DNA from: Skeletonema tropicum
Lineage: Eukaryota > Bacillariophyta > Thalassiosirophyceae > Thalassiosirales > Thalassiosiraceae
Reading direction: 5' to 3'
Length of the DNA stretch: 64,000 bases
Assembly: GCA_037178625.1 (NCBI GenBank)
Contig: CM074138.1
Coordinates: 1,302,001-1,366,000, forward strand
Made by a program: the position numbers and the translations under genes. The notes under the pieces were generated by a model that saw nothing but the letters and a program-made list of their open reading frames with translations, did no database searches and was not told the DNA's origin. Of this stretch, positions 51,535 to 62,659 are shown one piece after another; positions within the stretch are counted from its first letter, which is position 1, and each line of letters opens with the position of its first letter.

Positions 51535-51996
51535 CTTTACCACCGGTTCTTTTCATCGATAAGACATAAGACACACGACGAAGTACGAAATCGAAATGCA
51601 AAATGCAGCAGTGGAAGTGGATTTCAAAATCAAGATTCGAACTTTTCTCTTTTCTCTTTTTCTTTCCTTTTCCTCCAAAGGCCTGTTTTCCTGTGAGAAT
51701 CCATGCGAATGGTCATCGAGTCTTCTATCCTCTTCAAATCTACTGATTCCTATGTATAATGTATATGTATAAGCTACCCACCACCTAACTCGTTCCCGTT
51801 TTCTGGTTCGGCGGTCACAAGCTTCAAAAGTTCTTCCAAGCACCATCCACCAAGTGTGTGAAATCTGACAAGGCCCATACATTGTCGACGTAGGAATTTA
51901 AAGTACTGAATTCCTACCTATAATATGGTTATCCCTAATTTCCCGCCAGATCCCCCAACCAAAACCTCCACCGAACTTCTATCCCCACCAAGTACC

Positions 51997-53151
51997 CTAC
52001 TCGTTTGTACTGCCTGCTCTTGTACTCTCGTATGCAACGAGAGCCGCGATACGGCGCTCAACTCTTTCCTTCCTTTTGCTGTCATCATTGTTTGATTGAG
52101 ATTTGGTCGAAGCTCTTTCATGCACCCCCTTGATTTGCTCATTGAGACCGGAATGAGACTGCATCTGGATTGCCCGTGACATTGCTTTTGCACGTACCTT
52201 CAAAGATTTCACTGTTCGGAAGCGCACTCGCAATCTATGCCCAGACTGATGCATCTGCTCTACCCAATCTTCCACTTTATCTCCCAAGCCACCCTCAAAA
52301 TCTTGCATTTGTTTCAGTGCATGCTTCAGCATCAAGTGGACCTTTGGGGTGATGGAGCAGCCGATTTTGATGTGGTAGTATACAGCCCCATCAATAAATC
52401 TCTTGTACAACGCACAATCTGCAGCAGTTGGATCGACAGTCCGTGCAAGTGAAAAGGCACCGTCCCACAAAAGAAATGCATTCTTGTGATCTTCACACAA
52501 CTGTCTAATCTCGTCGTCCTTCAACACGCAATCTTCTCGCCTGTGCTCTATAAATATCTTCGCAAACTCGTCGAATATGTGATTGGCATTTGCAACTACT
52601 TTCAAAATATCTTTTCCAGTCAAACTACCGCCGTGGTAACGCTGAATCTCTACGCCGACCCCTTTGAGAACTCTCTCCATCTTCGCCTCTATGCCATCCT
52701 TCTTCTTGCGTTCGGAACGCATACTAGTTAACCTTTCTTTCACACGAGCTTTTAAGGTGCGTGCTTTCTTTAGACGATTTGTAATTGCATCACGCTGCAC
52801 TTGCCGCTCCTTTAAAGTTGCTTTGAGATCCAGCAATTCAGCTTGTAGCCGTTCAATCCTTTCCGCCACAGCTGCGTTGATGTTGCTGTTGTTCTGGTTT
52901 TCACCGCTACCGCTACTGTCAACACTTCCTTCTGCACCAGTGCCATCAACTTCCATTGCCGAATCATCCACAGCACTCGCATCATTCTCATCTGTGCCAT
53001 CCTCTCCATCCCCGTTGCTATCTTCAACCTCTTCAATATCGCCTTTGTCAGAATCTTCCACAAAATTATCAACTTCATTAAGTAAGTCATCATCGGACAA
53101 ATTTTGTAAGTCAACTTCTGTTTCTTCCTCGTTGCCACCGGCAGCTCTCAT
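51997..53151 (-). CDS. Acidic coiled-coil protein with a transposon-like C-terminal domain
   Basis: 384 residues from the ATG at 53151 (an in-frame GTG lies at 53172). The N terminus is very acidic (about 1-85). A basic coiled coil (about 90-160) follows. The rest contains KDILKVVANANHIFDEF, LLWDGAFSLARTV, and ITPKVHLMLKHALKQM ... LGDKVEDWVEQMHQSGHRL. The combination of a KVHLM-H motif with a later E-x-x-H-Q motif resembles proteins encoded by eukaryotic DNA transposons (a KxHxLxxH then E..H pattern). No catalytic DDE triad is visible. Hairpins flank the gene (51892-51918 and 53178-53268). It may be a domesticated or accessory transposon protein. Confidence 0.4.
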   Translation of the reverse strand: MRAAGGNEEETEVDLQNLSDDDLLNEVDNFVEDSDKGDIEEVEDSNGDGEDGTDENDASAVDDSAMEVDGTGAEGSVDSSGSGENQNNSNINAAVAERIERLQAELLDLKATLKERQVQRDAITNRLKKARTLKARVKERLTSMRSERKKKDGIEAKMERVLKGVGVEIQRYHGGSLTGKDILKVVANANHIFDEFAKIFIEHRREDCVLKDDEIRQLCEDHKNAFLLWDGAFSLARTVDPTAADCALYKRFIDGAVYYHIKIGCSITPKVHLMLKHALKQMQDFEGGLGDKVEDWVEQMHQSGHRLRVRFRTVKSLKVRAKAMSRAIQMQSHSGLNEQIKGVHERASTKSQSNNDDSKRKERVERRIAALVAYESTRAGSTNE

Positions 53152-53177
53152 CTTTGTGGTTCCATAAATCACTATTG

Positions 53178-53268
53178 AATTCGCCCCGCATGTGTGCCCC
53201 TCTGGATATGTGATTCAACAGAGTGTGAAGAGGAACATATCAAGAGGGGCACACATGCGGGGCGAATT
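53178..53268. repeat. Perfect inverted repeat with 26-bp arms just upstream of the 51997-53151 gene
   Basis: 53178-53203 (starting AATTCGCCCCGCATGTGTGC) and 53243-53268 are perfect inverted copies around a 39-nt loop, with a further 7-bp partial pairing (GATATGT with ACATATC) inside. The arm ends 27 nt before the ATG, so it lies in the promoter or 5' UTR. It could be a transposon end, a cruciform or a structured leader. Confidence 0.8.
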
Positions 53269-53644
53269 AGAGGTGTGTAGGATCATTACTGCGGCAATAA
53301 TCCCATGGTTTAGGTCGATTTTGCCCCTCCAAAAAAAGAATGAGAAGGTGGATGATGATGCGTGACTCGTCTGTACGCCATCCCACTTTGAATCACAAAA
53401 GGTGGTGCAAGTTCTCATCCTGTTCTCATCTCTTACTCTTGACTCACGCGCTGCATGCACTTTCTGTGGACATGTGCCCAGTCCCCTCACACGAACGAAC
53501 GGGAGGCAGGAGCAGAGTAACGATAAGGGAAATATACTTGGCAGCGCTGCCTGTGCCTTTCAGCAGAAATTGCTGAGCACTACTCGCATGAGGAGTTTAA
53601 TGTCGTCTTGAAGTTTGAAGTTGTTGTTCACAAATTCAAAACAC

Positions 53645-56158
53645 ATGTACTCGGAAAAACACAAACACATGAACAACCTTGAAATAAGTAAATATAAAAA
53701 TCAAAAACCTAATACAGTTGGTGGGCATCAATTCCGCTGTATGATGAATGAAAGCAGTGGTGGCCTATCAGTCACGGCATCTGCCTCTAAGTATGGCAAT
53801 AACGACGATGCAAGCATTGGAACGGTCACTGCCACCGCTGCTGAAATGAGTTCGGAAAATTGGAGCCCGAAGGCAGATGTGAGATTATCATCAGTAGCAG
53901 ATGTCGAGGATAATATCGACTATCGTCGTAGCAGTAGCAGCACCCGCAAAAGCAGCATGTCTTGGCCAGAACGTACGCCTGATCCGCTGGGCCCAGTGGC
54001 ACGGTACAGTGCATCGTATAGCGTGGAAGAAATTGATCTTCTTTCCACCTCGGAGCGTGATAGTATGACTCAGGATACGGACCAAAGTATGTTGGCAGCC
54101 ATCACGGGTAGTAATGAGGGAGAGGGGGAGCTTGTATTGCAACGACACCATGAAGCACTTCTGTATGATTCGCCCCGTAAAACGTCGATGAAAAACACCA
54201 TCATTTCTACGTATAATCCTGCAAGAATTAAGAAAGGGGAAGAAAGAAGTTTCCACCCACCACCAGCAGCGCCCGCAACAATATCATCACCATCATCCAC
54301 ACGTAATTGTCGCCGCCGCTCGTCGTTATACTTGGGAGACAAGGACGCTACAATTCTGTTTGTTGATCTCGAGGGGTACAGTAAAACGACCAATCTAACT
54401 CAACGGCACATCACACGTGCATTCATGAATACGTTGAGTAATTTGTTAACTTTTTGTTATGGGGAATTGCCCTCCAGAGAGAATGTAAACGATTATGTGA
54501 TATTGCCAACGGGGGATGGTGCCGCAGTGGTGGTGATTCGACCTCCATCAAGGAGGGTATTGTATGATGCTGATGAGAAAGGTGGCGGAAACAAGCGGGC
54601 CGCTTCTGAGGTCAATGGCGTAGCCCTTAGACTTTCTGAGGTATCAATTTCATCTTCCAAAAGTGGGAAACTCTTCGGACTGCATTGTTCCTCTTGTTCA
54701 CGGATATCACTACAAACCACGGAGGAAACGGCGCTATGGATTGGAGCTTCGTTACTTTTATGGTCAGAATCCATTCAAATTGGACTACGCGTTGGACTGA
54801 ATTCTGGTGAACTTTCTATCGTAGAAGACCCATATGGCGATCCAAACGTTTGTGGCGATGCAATTAACATGGCTGCTCGCATTATGGACACAGCACTTCC
54901 TGGACAGATACTAGCGTCTGCGGAATCAGTTGTCAAGAAATTAATTCTCATGCAGCTGGAATATGACGACAACTGTGAGTGTTGTAGCAAATGCCCCAAT
55001 ATGAAGTATGAATTCGCAAGTCAGCCGAGTGAGGTGGTGGTAAAGCATGGAGTAACGACGAATGTTCAGAGTATTAGAGTTGAATTGTATCCGCTGCCGA
55101 AAGAGACAGAACTGGCTGGGGATGATACTCGTTCGGATGATAGACTGGCGAGAAATGATTTTTTTTCCGCTCTTACATTAGACCGCTCCACTTCAATTGG
55201 TGAACCGATTCCAGCACAACCACTAGCTGAAATAAAGGCGACCAAGAAGAAGCAATCTTTTGCAAGTCTATCTTCCCTGCAACCTTCTTCAAGTTTTACT
55301 GGGTCATTTACGCAACAAAACCCCCGATCGAAGAGTTTCATGTTTGCAAACGATGCGTTCACGCTGAAACGACCAAGCGCGGGTACTCAAAATAGAAGCA
55401 AAAAGTCAACAGCTGCAGCTGCAACATCGTCGACGTCAAATGCAACATGGTCTCGAAGCGACCTGAGCAAACATTCAAATGATAAGAATGCGACGAATTC
55501 AGAGAGGAGAAGCACGTTAACCTCCGCAGAAAGCACACAAATAGTAGCAACTCGTGATGAAACACCACAATTACCATTCCTCATAGGAAACCATAAAACC
55601 CCCGTGACAAAATGGTACATGAAAGTCAAGCCCACTGAGATGAAAGCGGACTCAGGGCGAATCAAACCAAAGGTGCTTCCTCAAGAACTAATCAGGCGGC
55701 ACCACAAAATTGCGTTTATTGGGATCATGCACGATAATCTTTCAAAGGCGTTTGTCAACATACTAGAAGATAATCCTCAGCATCGGTGGGACCAAGTATT
55801 TGTCTTATTTCCAAGTGATTCGTGCTTAAAGAATACTTTGGTGCAGAACTATTCAATGCAACCTGTAGAGAAGTTGATCGAGAATAAGAAAGCATGCCGT
55901 TCGTCTCTCCATCAATTACTTTCCCCTGTGGTAAGAGATTTGAGATTTTTGACCTACGATCAGCTAATGCATTGTGGATCGTATTGGGACTGGCGTGATC
56001 CCGGGGGCTTCATTCACGTGAGTCCGCTGACATGGGGAGCAAACCCCAAGACGTGCCCGGCTATGAACTACTACTGGAACAGTAAGGTACCTTCTCCCGA
56101 ATATAGAGTGTATCGGGATGGGTTGGAATATCTCTTGAAGGTAGCAACGCCGTTTTGA
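53645..56158 (+). CDS. Class III nucleotide cyclase-like protein with an unknown C-terminal domain
   Basis: 837 residues from the first ATG (the frame opens at a TTG at 53615). After a long Ser-rich, probably disordered start, the cyclase homology domain begins near residue 230. It has ATILFVDLEGYSK (first metal Asp), LPTGDGAAVV (second Asp), and after an insert of about 70 residues, GLRVGLNSGEL and NVCGDAINMAARIMD, which keeps the Asn and Arg that stabilise the transition state. This argues for an active enzyme making cAMP or cGMP. A second Ser/Thr-rich linker follows. The last about 155 residues (IAFIGIMHDNLSKAF ... RWDQVFVLFPSD ... TWGANPKTCP) form a compact domain I do not recognise. No membrane segment is seen, so it is a soluble cyclase-like protein. 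The insert may hinder activity. Confidence 0.7.
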   Translation: MYSEKHKHMNNLEISKYKNQKPNTVGGHQFRCMMNESSGGLSVTASASKYGNNDDASIGTVTATAAEMSSENWSPKADVRLSSVADVEDNIDYRRSSSSTRKSSMSWPERTPDPLGPVARYSASYSVEEIDLLSTSERDSMTQDTDQSMLAAITGSNEGEGELVLQRHHEALLYDSPRKTSMKNTIISTYNPARIKKGEERSFHPPPAAPATISSPSSTRNCRRRSSLYLGDKDATILFVDLEGYSKTTNLTQRHITRAFMNTLSNLLTFCYGELPSRENVNDYVILPTGDGAAVVVIRPPSRRVLYDADEKGGGNKRAASEVNGVALRLSEVSISSSKSGKLFGLHCSSCSRISLQTTEETALWIGASLLLWSESIQIGLRVGLNSGELSIVEDPYGDPNVCGDAINMAARIMDTALPGQILASAESVVKKLILMQLEYDDNCECCSKCPNMKYEFASQPSEVVVKHGVTTNVQSIRVELYPLPKETELAGDDTRSDDRLARNDFFSALTLDRSTSIGEPIPAQPLAEIKATKKKQSFASLSSLQPSSSFTGSFTQQNPRSKSFMFANDAFTLKRPSAGTQNRSKKSTAAAATSSTSNATWSRSDLSKHSNDKNATNSERRSTLTSAESTQIVATRDETPQLPFLIGNHKTPVTKWYMKVKPTEMKADSGRIKPKVLPQELIRRHHKIAFIGIMHDNLSKAFVNILEDNPQHRWDQVFVLFPSDSCLKNTLVQNYSMQPVEKLIENKKACRSSLHQLLSPVVRDLRFLTYDQLMHCGSYWDWRDPGGFIHVSPLTWGANPKTCPAMNYYWNSKVPSPEYRVYRDGLEYLLKVATPF

Positions 56159-56330
56159 TTGAAAGGCGAAGTAATGAATGGATTGAACATTGGCCTCAAG
56201 CAAATGGATCTAAGTGAACATAGTGAGTGCTTCAATCATATTAAGACGAAGTACCAAGGTGGCGAAGCGGACAAAACCACTCTTCACCACAACGAGTCCA
56301 TAAAAACTGTATTATTATATGCATATGCAT

Positions 56331-57324
56331 TCATGTCAATGTAGGGTTGTATTTCTTCGCTTCCACATTCCCACTTGCCGCAAAGCCACTCTTCCCCTTA
56401 ACAAGCGTTATAACATCCTTCTCTTTAAATTTCTTGCCAGTTACTGGACACGTCATGGTCGGCTTGGCCAACTCATCAAACACACTTTTTAACATGACCT
56501 GTCCTGAACTTTTAATTGCCACCGCATCTTGTGTTGTTATCCGTTTTTGAGAGACAGAGCAAAGGACCCTCTCTCCATTGTTGCTGATCCTTTCATTCTG
56601 TTCATGAACCAAATGAATCGGTATTAATTGTTTCAATTTTAGTGGCTCACCAGACATGGGGCTTGGTGGACGATCTGGAGGTGGGGAGGGCAGTGCCAGT
56701 ATTTCCTTTTCGTAATCAAATTCATCCCCAGCAGCAGCAGCTGCTGCTGTTGCATCTGGCTGAGAAGATGACAACCAATAGGATACATGAGATAATGAGT
56801 TTTCCGTCTTTGCTGCTTCTTGGTCCTCACCACTACCGTCATCTTTTACAACCAACGCATTATTTGACATTGCACCCTGATCTTTCCTACGGAACTGCTG
56901 TTGTGATTTCAGTTGCTGCTTTTCTTCCCACTCTACCCTTCGATTTTCCACCTGCAGTCTCTGTCGTTCGTACTCGGCCTTTTGCTCTTTTAATTCTCGA
57001 TTCTTTGTTAGTAAATATTGAACGATGGTCTCTCTGGAATAGATGTGACCTGATGGTGTTGCCACTGCATCTCCTTCGATCTGGAGATAGTACAGTTGCG
57101 TGAATGATTAGTTAGATATCATCATCTACTGTGTGCACGATACTTAAATCAAATATATTTTCAAAACTCACCTGAGATAAGCTTAAACAACAGTGCCCAA
57201 ACGGCAGCATAGATTGCGACGTAAGACGAGTTGACTGAGTTCCATATCCTGACGATTTCAAGCGCTTTGTTTCTGAGTAGGTTAAGGGATTGTGCCCGCC
57301 TGGCTGCTTTGACTTGCGAGTCAT
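56331..57324 (-). CDS. NOSIP-like U-box E3 ubiquitin ligase, two exons
   Basis: Exon 1 57324-57172 (51 codons), intron 57171-57081 (91 nt, GT-AG), exon 2 57080-56331, about 300 residues. Exon 1 reads MTRKSKQPGGHNPLTYSE then SGYGTQSTRL and HCCLSLSQ, which matches the conserved start of nitric-oxide-synthase-interacting proteins. Exon 2 continues the first U-box (GHIYSRETIVQYLL), then a coiled coil (EQKAEYERQRLQVENRR). A low-complexity linker follows, then a second U-box-like half with CSVSQKRI, MTCPVTGKKFKEKDVITLVKG. NOSIP proteins act as nuclear E3 ligases and are found with spliceosomes. There is no clear NOS partner here, so the ubiquitin-ligase function is the safer inference. Confidence 0.88.
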
Positions 57325-57464
57325 GGTTGATATCGATTAGCAGGTCCAGATTATACTCGTGTAGAGATCTAATCTGATTAACTTTATATTGTTTATATGG
57401 AACAGAAATTTATTTATTCATGGTTGTTATCGATTTCGATTTTGGTGTTTGGTGTTTAAGACCG

Positions 57465-58651
57465 TTTTGTAGCCAGCACCTTATATTCCAGCACCTTATA
57501 TTATTTAGCCTTATTTAGCCCTTTTCTTTATGTCGGATCAGGCATCATTTTTTTCCCGTACTAGAGAATGTCAGCACATTATATTCAGATTTCCACGTGT
57601 CAGGCCCTTATATCATTGGTTTCTTTTTCAACTAGAGAATGTCAGCACCTTATATTCTGAGTTTCCGGAACTGTTCTTGGGACGAAAGTTAATGGGTATG
57701 ATTCATAGCTGTAATGGTTAGGATCCATAGCTGTCCGGACGATGACTCCATCATTCATAGAAAGAAAATTTACCATCTTAGGTCGTACTTAAGATTAGAA
57801 TGAATTCATCATTGCAAGAGTACAATACTGGTTCAGACTAGTACCAGTGCAATATTATTGTTCAGTGTAGTGTTACCGTTTTGGTTCATATTTTAACCAG
57901 TGTAGTAAGTGAATTAGAATCTAATTGGTTCAGAATGGAACCAGTTAGTTCCGGTAGGAAGTGAATTAGGACAATTACTCCATCATTATTAGATGTGCAG
58001 AAAATTAATCTCGATGATCCATAGAATGAAATAATAGCAAATGTATATTGGGCAACTAGAAGCGGGTCTTGCCCAAATTGAGGAGGATAGATTTGATGGC
58101 AGTGACTGAAGTAGCATGTTTATTTAACAAGATACAATGTGCGGCTCCTAATGTTACCATTGCACTACCTGCGTGGCGGAACTCATGGTAAGGGTGATAA
58201 TTGCTAGCTTATGGTAAATGATGATGGGTGCTCATGAGGATAACGGGACAAGCACGGTCCAGGCTGTCCTCCACAGGTCGAAACATATTGGTTGAGATTA
58301 TAACATTGGTTCTGGTAAGTACCAGTGCAATAAACTATTAAGAATAGAACATTGGTTCTGGTAAGTATGGTACCAGTGTAATACACTATTAAAAGAAGAA
58401 CATTGGTTCTGATAAGTACCAGTGCAATAAACGATTTAGAAACCTAACAGAAGACTACACGTGGAATTCCGAATATAAGGTGCTGACATTCTCTAGTAAC
58501 ACAAAAAAATAAGGACAAAGAAGAAATACTAAAAATGGGCTGTATAATATAAGGTGCTGAAATATAGGTGGTACTAGACAGCAAAAAAACAAGATATAAC
58601 GCATAATAAAAGGTGCTGGTGGAGAAAAAAATATAAGGTGCTCGCTACAAA
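57465..58651. mobile_element. MITE-like element with repeated AGCACCTTATATT termini
   Basis: The left end reads TTTTGTAGCCAGCACCTTAT and the right end is the inverse, TTTGTAGCGAGCACCTTATA on the minus strand. The motif AGCACCTTATATT (or close variants) occurs about four times near the left end, 57473-57655, and four times inverted near the right end, 58475-58645. Such subterminal arrays bind transposases. In the interior, units with ACATTGGTTCTGGTAAGTA and CCAGTGCAATAAAC are repeated three times (about 58305-58435). No coding frame. The 15-mer TTTTGGTGTTTGGTG occurs on both sides of the element (57440 and 58673). Confidence 0.6.
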
Positions 58652-60983
58652 CCTATGTGTTCGTGTTTTTTTTTTTTGGTGTTTGGTGATAGTGGTGGGA
58701 CATACATTATGGGACGATATGGGACCAAGGGAAATAAGTAGGGACAGCAATCGGCTAAACGAGGTGAGATTTGCGGGGGTGTGGCTTCGTAACAAAATGA
58801 GAAATGCGATGAGAACCCCGAGCGAGCCTAATAAACAAGCAAAGCAAGCCGGCGCACGGCGCATGGAGGGAGTTCGAAAGCAAAATTCTGCACGCACTCA
58901 AATCTGCGTTGCAATTTTGACGGGGTCAGGGATTCCCCTCTAATTACATCCGCGTTGGCCCCCTCATTTTGCAACAGCTCCCTCACAAACAACACTTTGA
59001 ACACAATAACCATGGCGACGGCAGCGGCTATGGTATGGGGCGGAACGGGGGTCGGCACCACCATAAACCAGCGGCGGTGACCTCAGGGGACCCCTATGGC
59101 CCCATGGATGTGAAGGAATTTTGTCTCCAAGGTCTCAGACCTTTTTCTTGGTTTCCTCCTACAAAAGTGACCGTTATTTTCATAAAAAGCGACAACTGCA
59201 TAGGCCCCCTACGCAACTGTGACCTTTGGGACATGATCACAGTCTATTACTCGACAACCTGACACTACCTATGATATATGGTGACATTCGATGAGGCGGT
59301 TACCGTTCAAACCGTCTAGAACTGTCGGCATGGCTCACCTACGCGGGCACCATGGTTACAGCGATTATCCAACGATGCAGCGGCACAACTTATGAGAGGT
59401 GTGGGAATATTATAACAAAAGAGCGAGATGATGCTTCTAATACAACAATATGGTGGTGTTGATGGACATATTGGCGTCTCGTCTCCGTGTGGTGCGGCTG
59501 AGGTGACAATCTGGTCATGAGTGGTTTGTGTCAGTAATTATTATTATACAACACGTTGACGTCGAAGGAGGCATTACACCTTGAATGGTGGATGCTGATC
59601 CAGAGACTATTGCATGCAACAGTATGATTTTGAGGTGGATATACTTTCCATGGACTGCCACTGCTGTTTTCTTCTGCTGGCACCCTCTCATCATCACTCT
59701 CAATACGTACGACGGCTTCAGTGGACACAAAAGCTTACAATATATCTGAGATATCGGGTGACTTCCTAATCAGCTTTAGTAGCAGATGCAATGTGAGAGT
59801 CGATAACTATACATCTCTTCGGAAGGATTCGGTAATTTCCATTGTTATCATCGAGGCAAGTAGGCGGCATTCTGTATTAGAGATGAAGCATCAACCTGGA
59901 ACAATCTGCTATGAAGTAAGAGATGAATAGGGTGACAAACAAACAACGAACAATACATGCAACCGCCGGTAGACGGAATCATTTGGATCTAGGGTGGGCA
60001 AATGTTTCTTGAGAAGTACTGCACTGGAGGGTGCATGCGGCAACATTATCTAAGAAGGTTTGTCAGCTAGAAGAAAAGATAGTCTATTTGACGCAACCAT
60101 GATGCATGTATGTGTCTTCCTGCTGACCCATGCAACAATACTCATTATAATGAGAAATATAACACATAATGTAAAGAGATTAATAATCCTTATATTCATA
60201 ATAACATTATCTTAGACGCAACCTACACACAAGCACTTGCCTTGTCTTCTACAGAGATTACAGAAGTTGATTGTTGATTCAAGGCTGCAACACTGGATAA
60301 CAAACAGCACGACGGCTTGCTCCTGAGATATAATGTGGACTCTAGTTCATAAATTGATAGTTTAGGAGAGTAATTGCAATAAAATGTGTTGCTGTGTGAT
60401 GCTATGTCCACACACGAATCTGTTCAAATAAATCAAAATACAACACCCGCAAGACATCGCCTACAAGTGGATCAAAATCAGATACCATGGCGTTATGAAC
60501 ACCCATATCAGCCATCTATATTAATATGATACTGATATTACTACGGGGGCCTTGTGGAACGTTTATTGCGTTTCCTCGTCGACGTTATTTGACACCTGCA
60601 GCAAAATAGACCAAAAATCGATGCCTTAGATATAGCCGCCGATACGTCTGTAGGCTCTCAATTTCATGACTTGCCGAGTACATCAGCGTTTTCTACGTCA
60701 AAAACTGATCTAGATCATAGCTTAACAATGCGTTGGAGTCCTAATTGATTGTGCTATGGCATGGCGGCCCACCATGATGGCTGTGATGGGTTGCCGATTT
60801 GTGAGTTGTGGATGGAAAAAACAGCGCGTGCAGAAAATTGCAAACCGAACTCCCTCCATTTCACACAACATCTGCTTTGAAGCCTTTTGAAGCCTTGCGT
60901 TGAAGCTTTACGGCGCTTCCATCCGTTGTAATCGTACTTCGTTGTTGCATCACCGCATTGCCATTGCTACATAAAGCACCACG
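58652..60983. other. Gene-poor region; possible small exons only
   Basis: No supported gene across 2.3 kb. A start-like frame at 59012-59080 (MATAAAMVWGGTGVG) ends at a stop after about 22 codons and could be a first exon with a GT donor at its end, but I could not find a partner exon. A 65-codon minus-strand frame at 59531-59728 reads as protein but starts at a GTG. Both are too weak to call as genes. The last about 400 bp form the promoter of the K+ channel gene. Confidence 0.35.
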
Positions 60984-62591
60984 ATGGTTGCGGCCATCAA
61001 AGGAGGGAACGATGATCGGTGGAGGGGCCGCCTCATCAGCTCGAGAAGGAGAATCACGGCGCTGCTGATAACTGTGTATCTATCATGTCCGTTACTATGT
61101 TGTGACGCCTTCACCTTCCCTGTGAATAGCGTAAGAATAACACCCCGTCGTGATTGTCAACATACTCATAAAAGGATATCGCACCAAAAGCCTCGTGAAA
61201 CAACAAGAACAATAACCACCTACTACTTGAGCTCCTCTTCAAAATCAAATCATAATCGACAAGGCTCAACGAAGAAGAAAAAGGGACCACAATTACTACC
61301 CCAACAAAAACTGCAACAGCAAGCCACTACGCCAATAGTTCTCTTTCCATGGTCAATCTTACTCAAAATTCGATCCGTATTGCCACACGACAACAAGAAT
61401 AATAAAGATGCATTATCCAACTCAAAACCAACCAAACCCAAACGACGATGGGAAATGCCTCTAACATCCAAGCCATTTCAGGGAGTCGAAGAGTTACAAT
61501 CCACTGTGAAACACTGTATACTTGCACTAGCAATTTACTTTGCCGTAGGAACATGTGCCTTTCCCTTCCTAGAGCCATCCTGGACGTATATAGATGCACT
61601 ATACTTTTCCATGGAGACACTCACCACTGTTGGTTATGGGGATTTAGTTGTGTCCAGTGGCGGCGGCACACTTGGAAAAATATTTCTAATGACCTTCAAT
61701 ATTTATGCAGTGTGTATTAGTGTCAGTGCATTGGGGATTATAGCCAAGTTGGCATTGGCACAGGAGAAGAAGATCATTCAACGGGCTAGACAACGAGCTA
61801 GAGCGAGATTGGTGAAATTGTTTCGAGATGAAGAAAAGAGTGGGGAAGGGGTGGAGGAAGATGATCCAGAGGACTCCGACGTTACATGGGTAGATAATAC
61901 TTACTTGGATAAGTGTGGTGATGATAGTGAAGAACCTGACACAATGATGGGTGCATTGTGGCAATCTCTACAAAGACATGCAGTCAACTTTGCCGCTCTC
62001 GTAGGTCTTGCATCGATACTGGGCAAGGTTGAAAAGTGGTCTCTTGTGGACATTATATATTTTTGGAACTGCACTGCAACAACCATGGGATTTGGTGACA
62101 TTACTCCTCAAACTCAGATTGGGAGATTGCTGGCTGTTGTGTTCATTCCTCTGTCGGTAATAACTCTTGGAGAGGTCATTGCCAGTTGTGTTGCACATAT
62201 AAATGCCAAGGCTGCCGCCAAGGCCGAAAAAGACTTTTTGCGTCGAGAGATAACTTTCGACGACCTTGATCATTTAGATGTCAATGATGATGGCAAAGTA
62301 TGCCTGCTGGATTTTATGACCTTCATGCTGATGGCAATGCAGAAGGTCGATCGCAAGTTAGTGAAGGATTTAAAGTCATTGTTCAATGCTCTTGATGCTG
62401 GTAAAACGGGGTTCATTGAGAAGGAGGACTTGATATTGCTTCGACAGCGAAAGAGATTAGCCAAAAGGTTACGAAGAGAAGCTCGACACAGGAAGAAATT
62501 ATACGAAAAAGGATATCCGAGGATTGACATAGAGGCACAGTCGACAAAGCGTGATGTATATGATCAACTGAAAGGCTATCGGATCAACTAG
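60984..62591 (+). CDS. Plastid-targeted two-pore K+ channel with EF-hands (TPK-like)
   Basis: A 535-residue intronless protein. A signal segment (about 26-42) ending CCDA before FTFP fits a plastid presequence, followed by a Lys/Gln-rich linker. Two pore modules follow. The first has selectivity filter TTVGYGD near residue 215, with flanking helices AIYFAVGTCAFP and FNIYAVCISVSAL. The second has TTMGFGD near 366. After it come two EF-hand-like sequences: DVNDDGKVCLLDF (a canonical loop, about 432-444) and DAGKTGFIEKED (about 470), the second lacking the usual third ligand. This order, two pores then cytosolic or stromal EF-hands, is that of plant TPK channels, which are Ca-regulated; thylakoid TPK3 helps set the proton-motive force. 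A plastid membrane role is likely but inferred. Confidence 0.85.
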   Translation: MVAAIKGGNDDRWRGRLISSRRRITALLITVYLSCPLLCCDAFTFPVNSVRITPRRDCQHTHKRISHQKPRETTRTITTYYLSSSSKSNHNRQGSTKKKKGPQLLPQQKLQQQATTPIVLFPWSILLKIRSVLPHDNKNNKDALSNSKPTKPKRRWEMPLTSKPFQGVEELQSTVKHCILALAIYFAVGTCAFPFLEPSWTYIDALYFSMETLTTVGYGDLVVSSGGGTLGKIFLMTFNIYAVCISVSALGIIAKLALAQEKKIIQRARQRARARLVKLFRDEEKSGEGVEEDDPEDSDVTWVDNTYLDKCGDDSEEPDTMMGALWQSLQRHAVNFAALVGLASILGKVEKWSLVDIIYFWNCTATTMGFGDITPQTQIGRLLAVVFIPLSVITLGEVIASCVAHINAKAAAKAEKDFLRREITFDDLDHLDVNDDGKVCLLDFMTFMLMAMQKVDRKLVKDLKSLFNALDAGKTGFIEKEDLILLRQRKRLAKRLRREARHRKKLYEKGYPRIDIEAQSTKRDVYDQLKGYRIN

Positions 62592-62659
62592 TGAATTATA
62601 ATCAAAATATTAACCTACTTGCTAAACATTATCCCATCTTATCTATTTACACTCCATTA

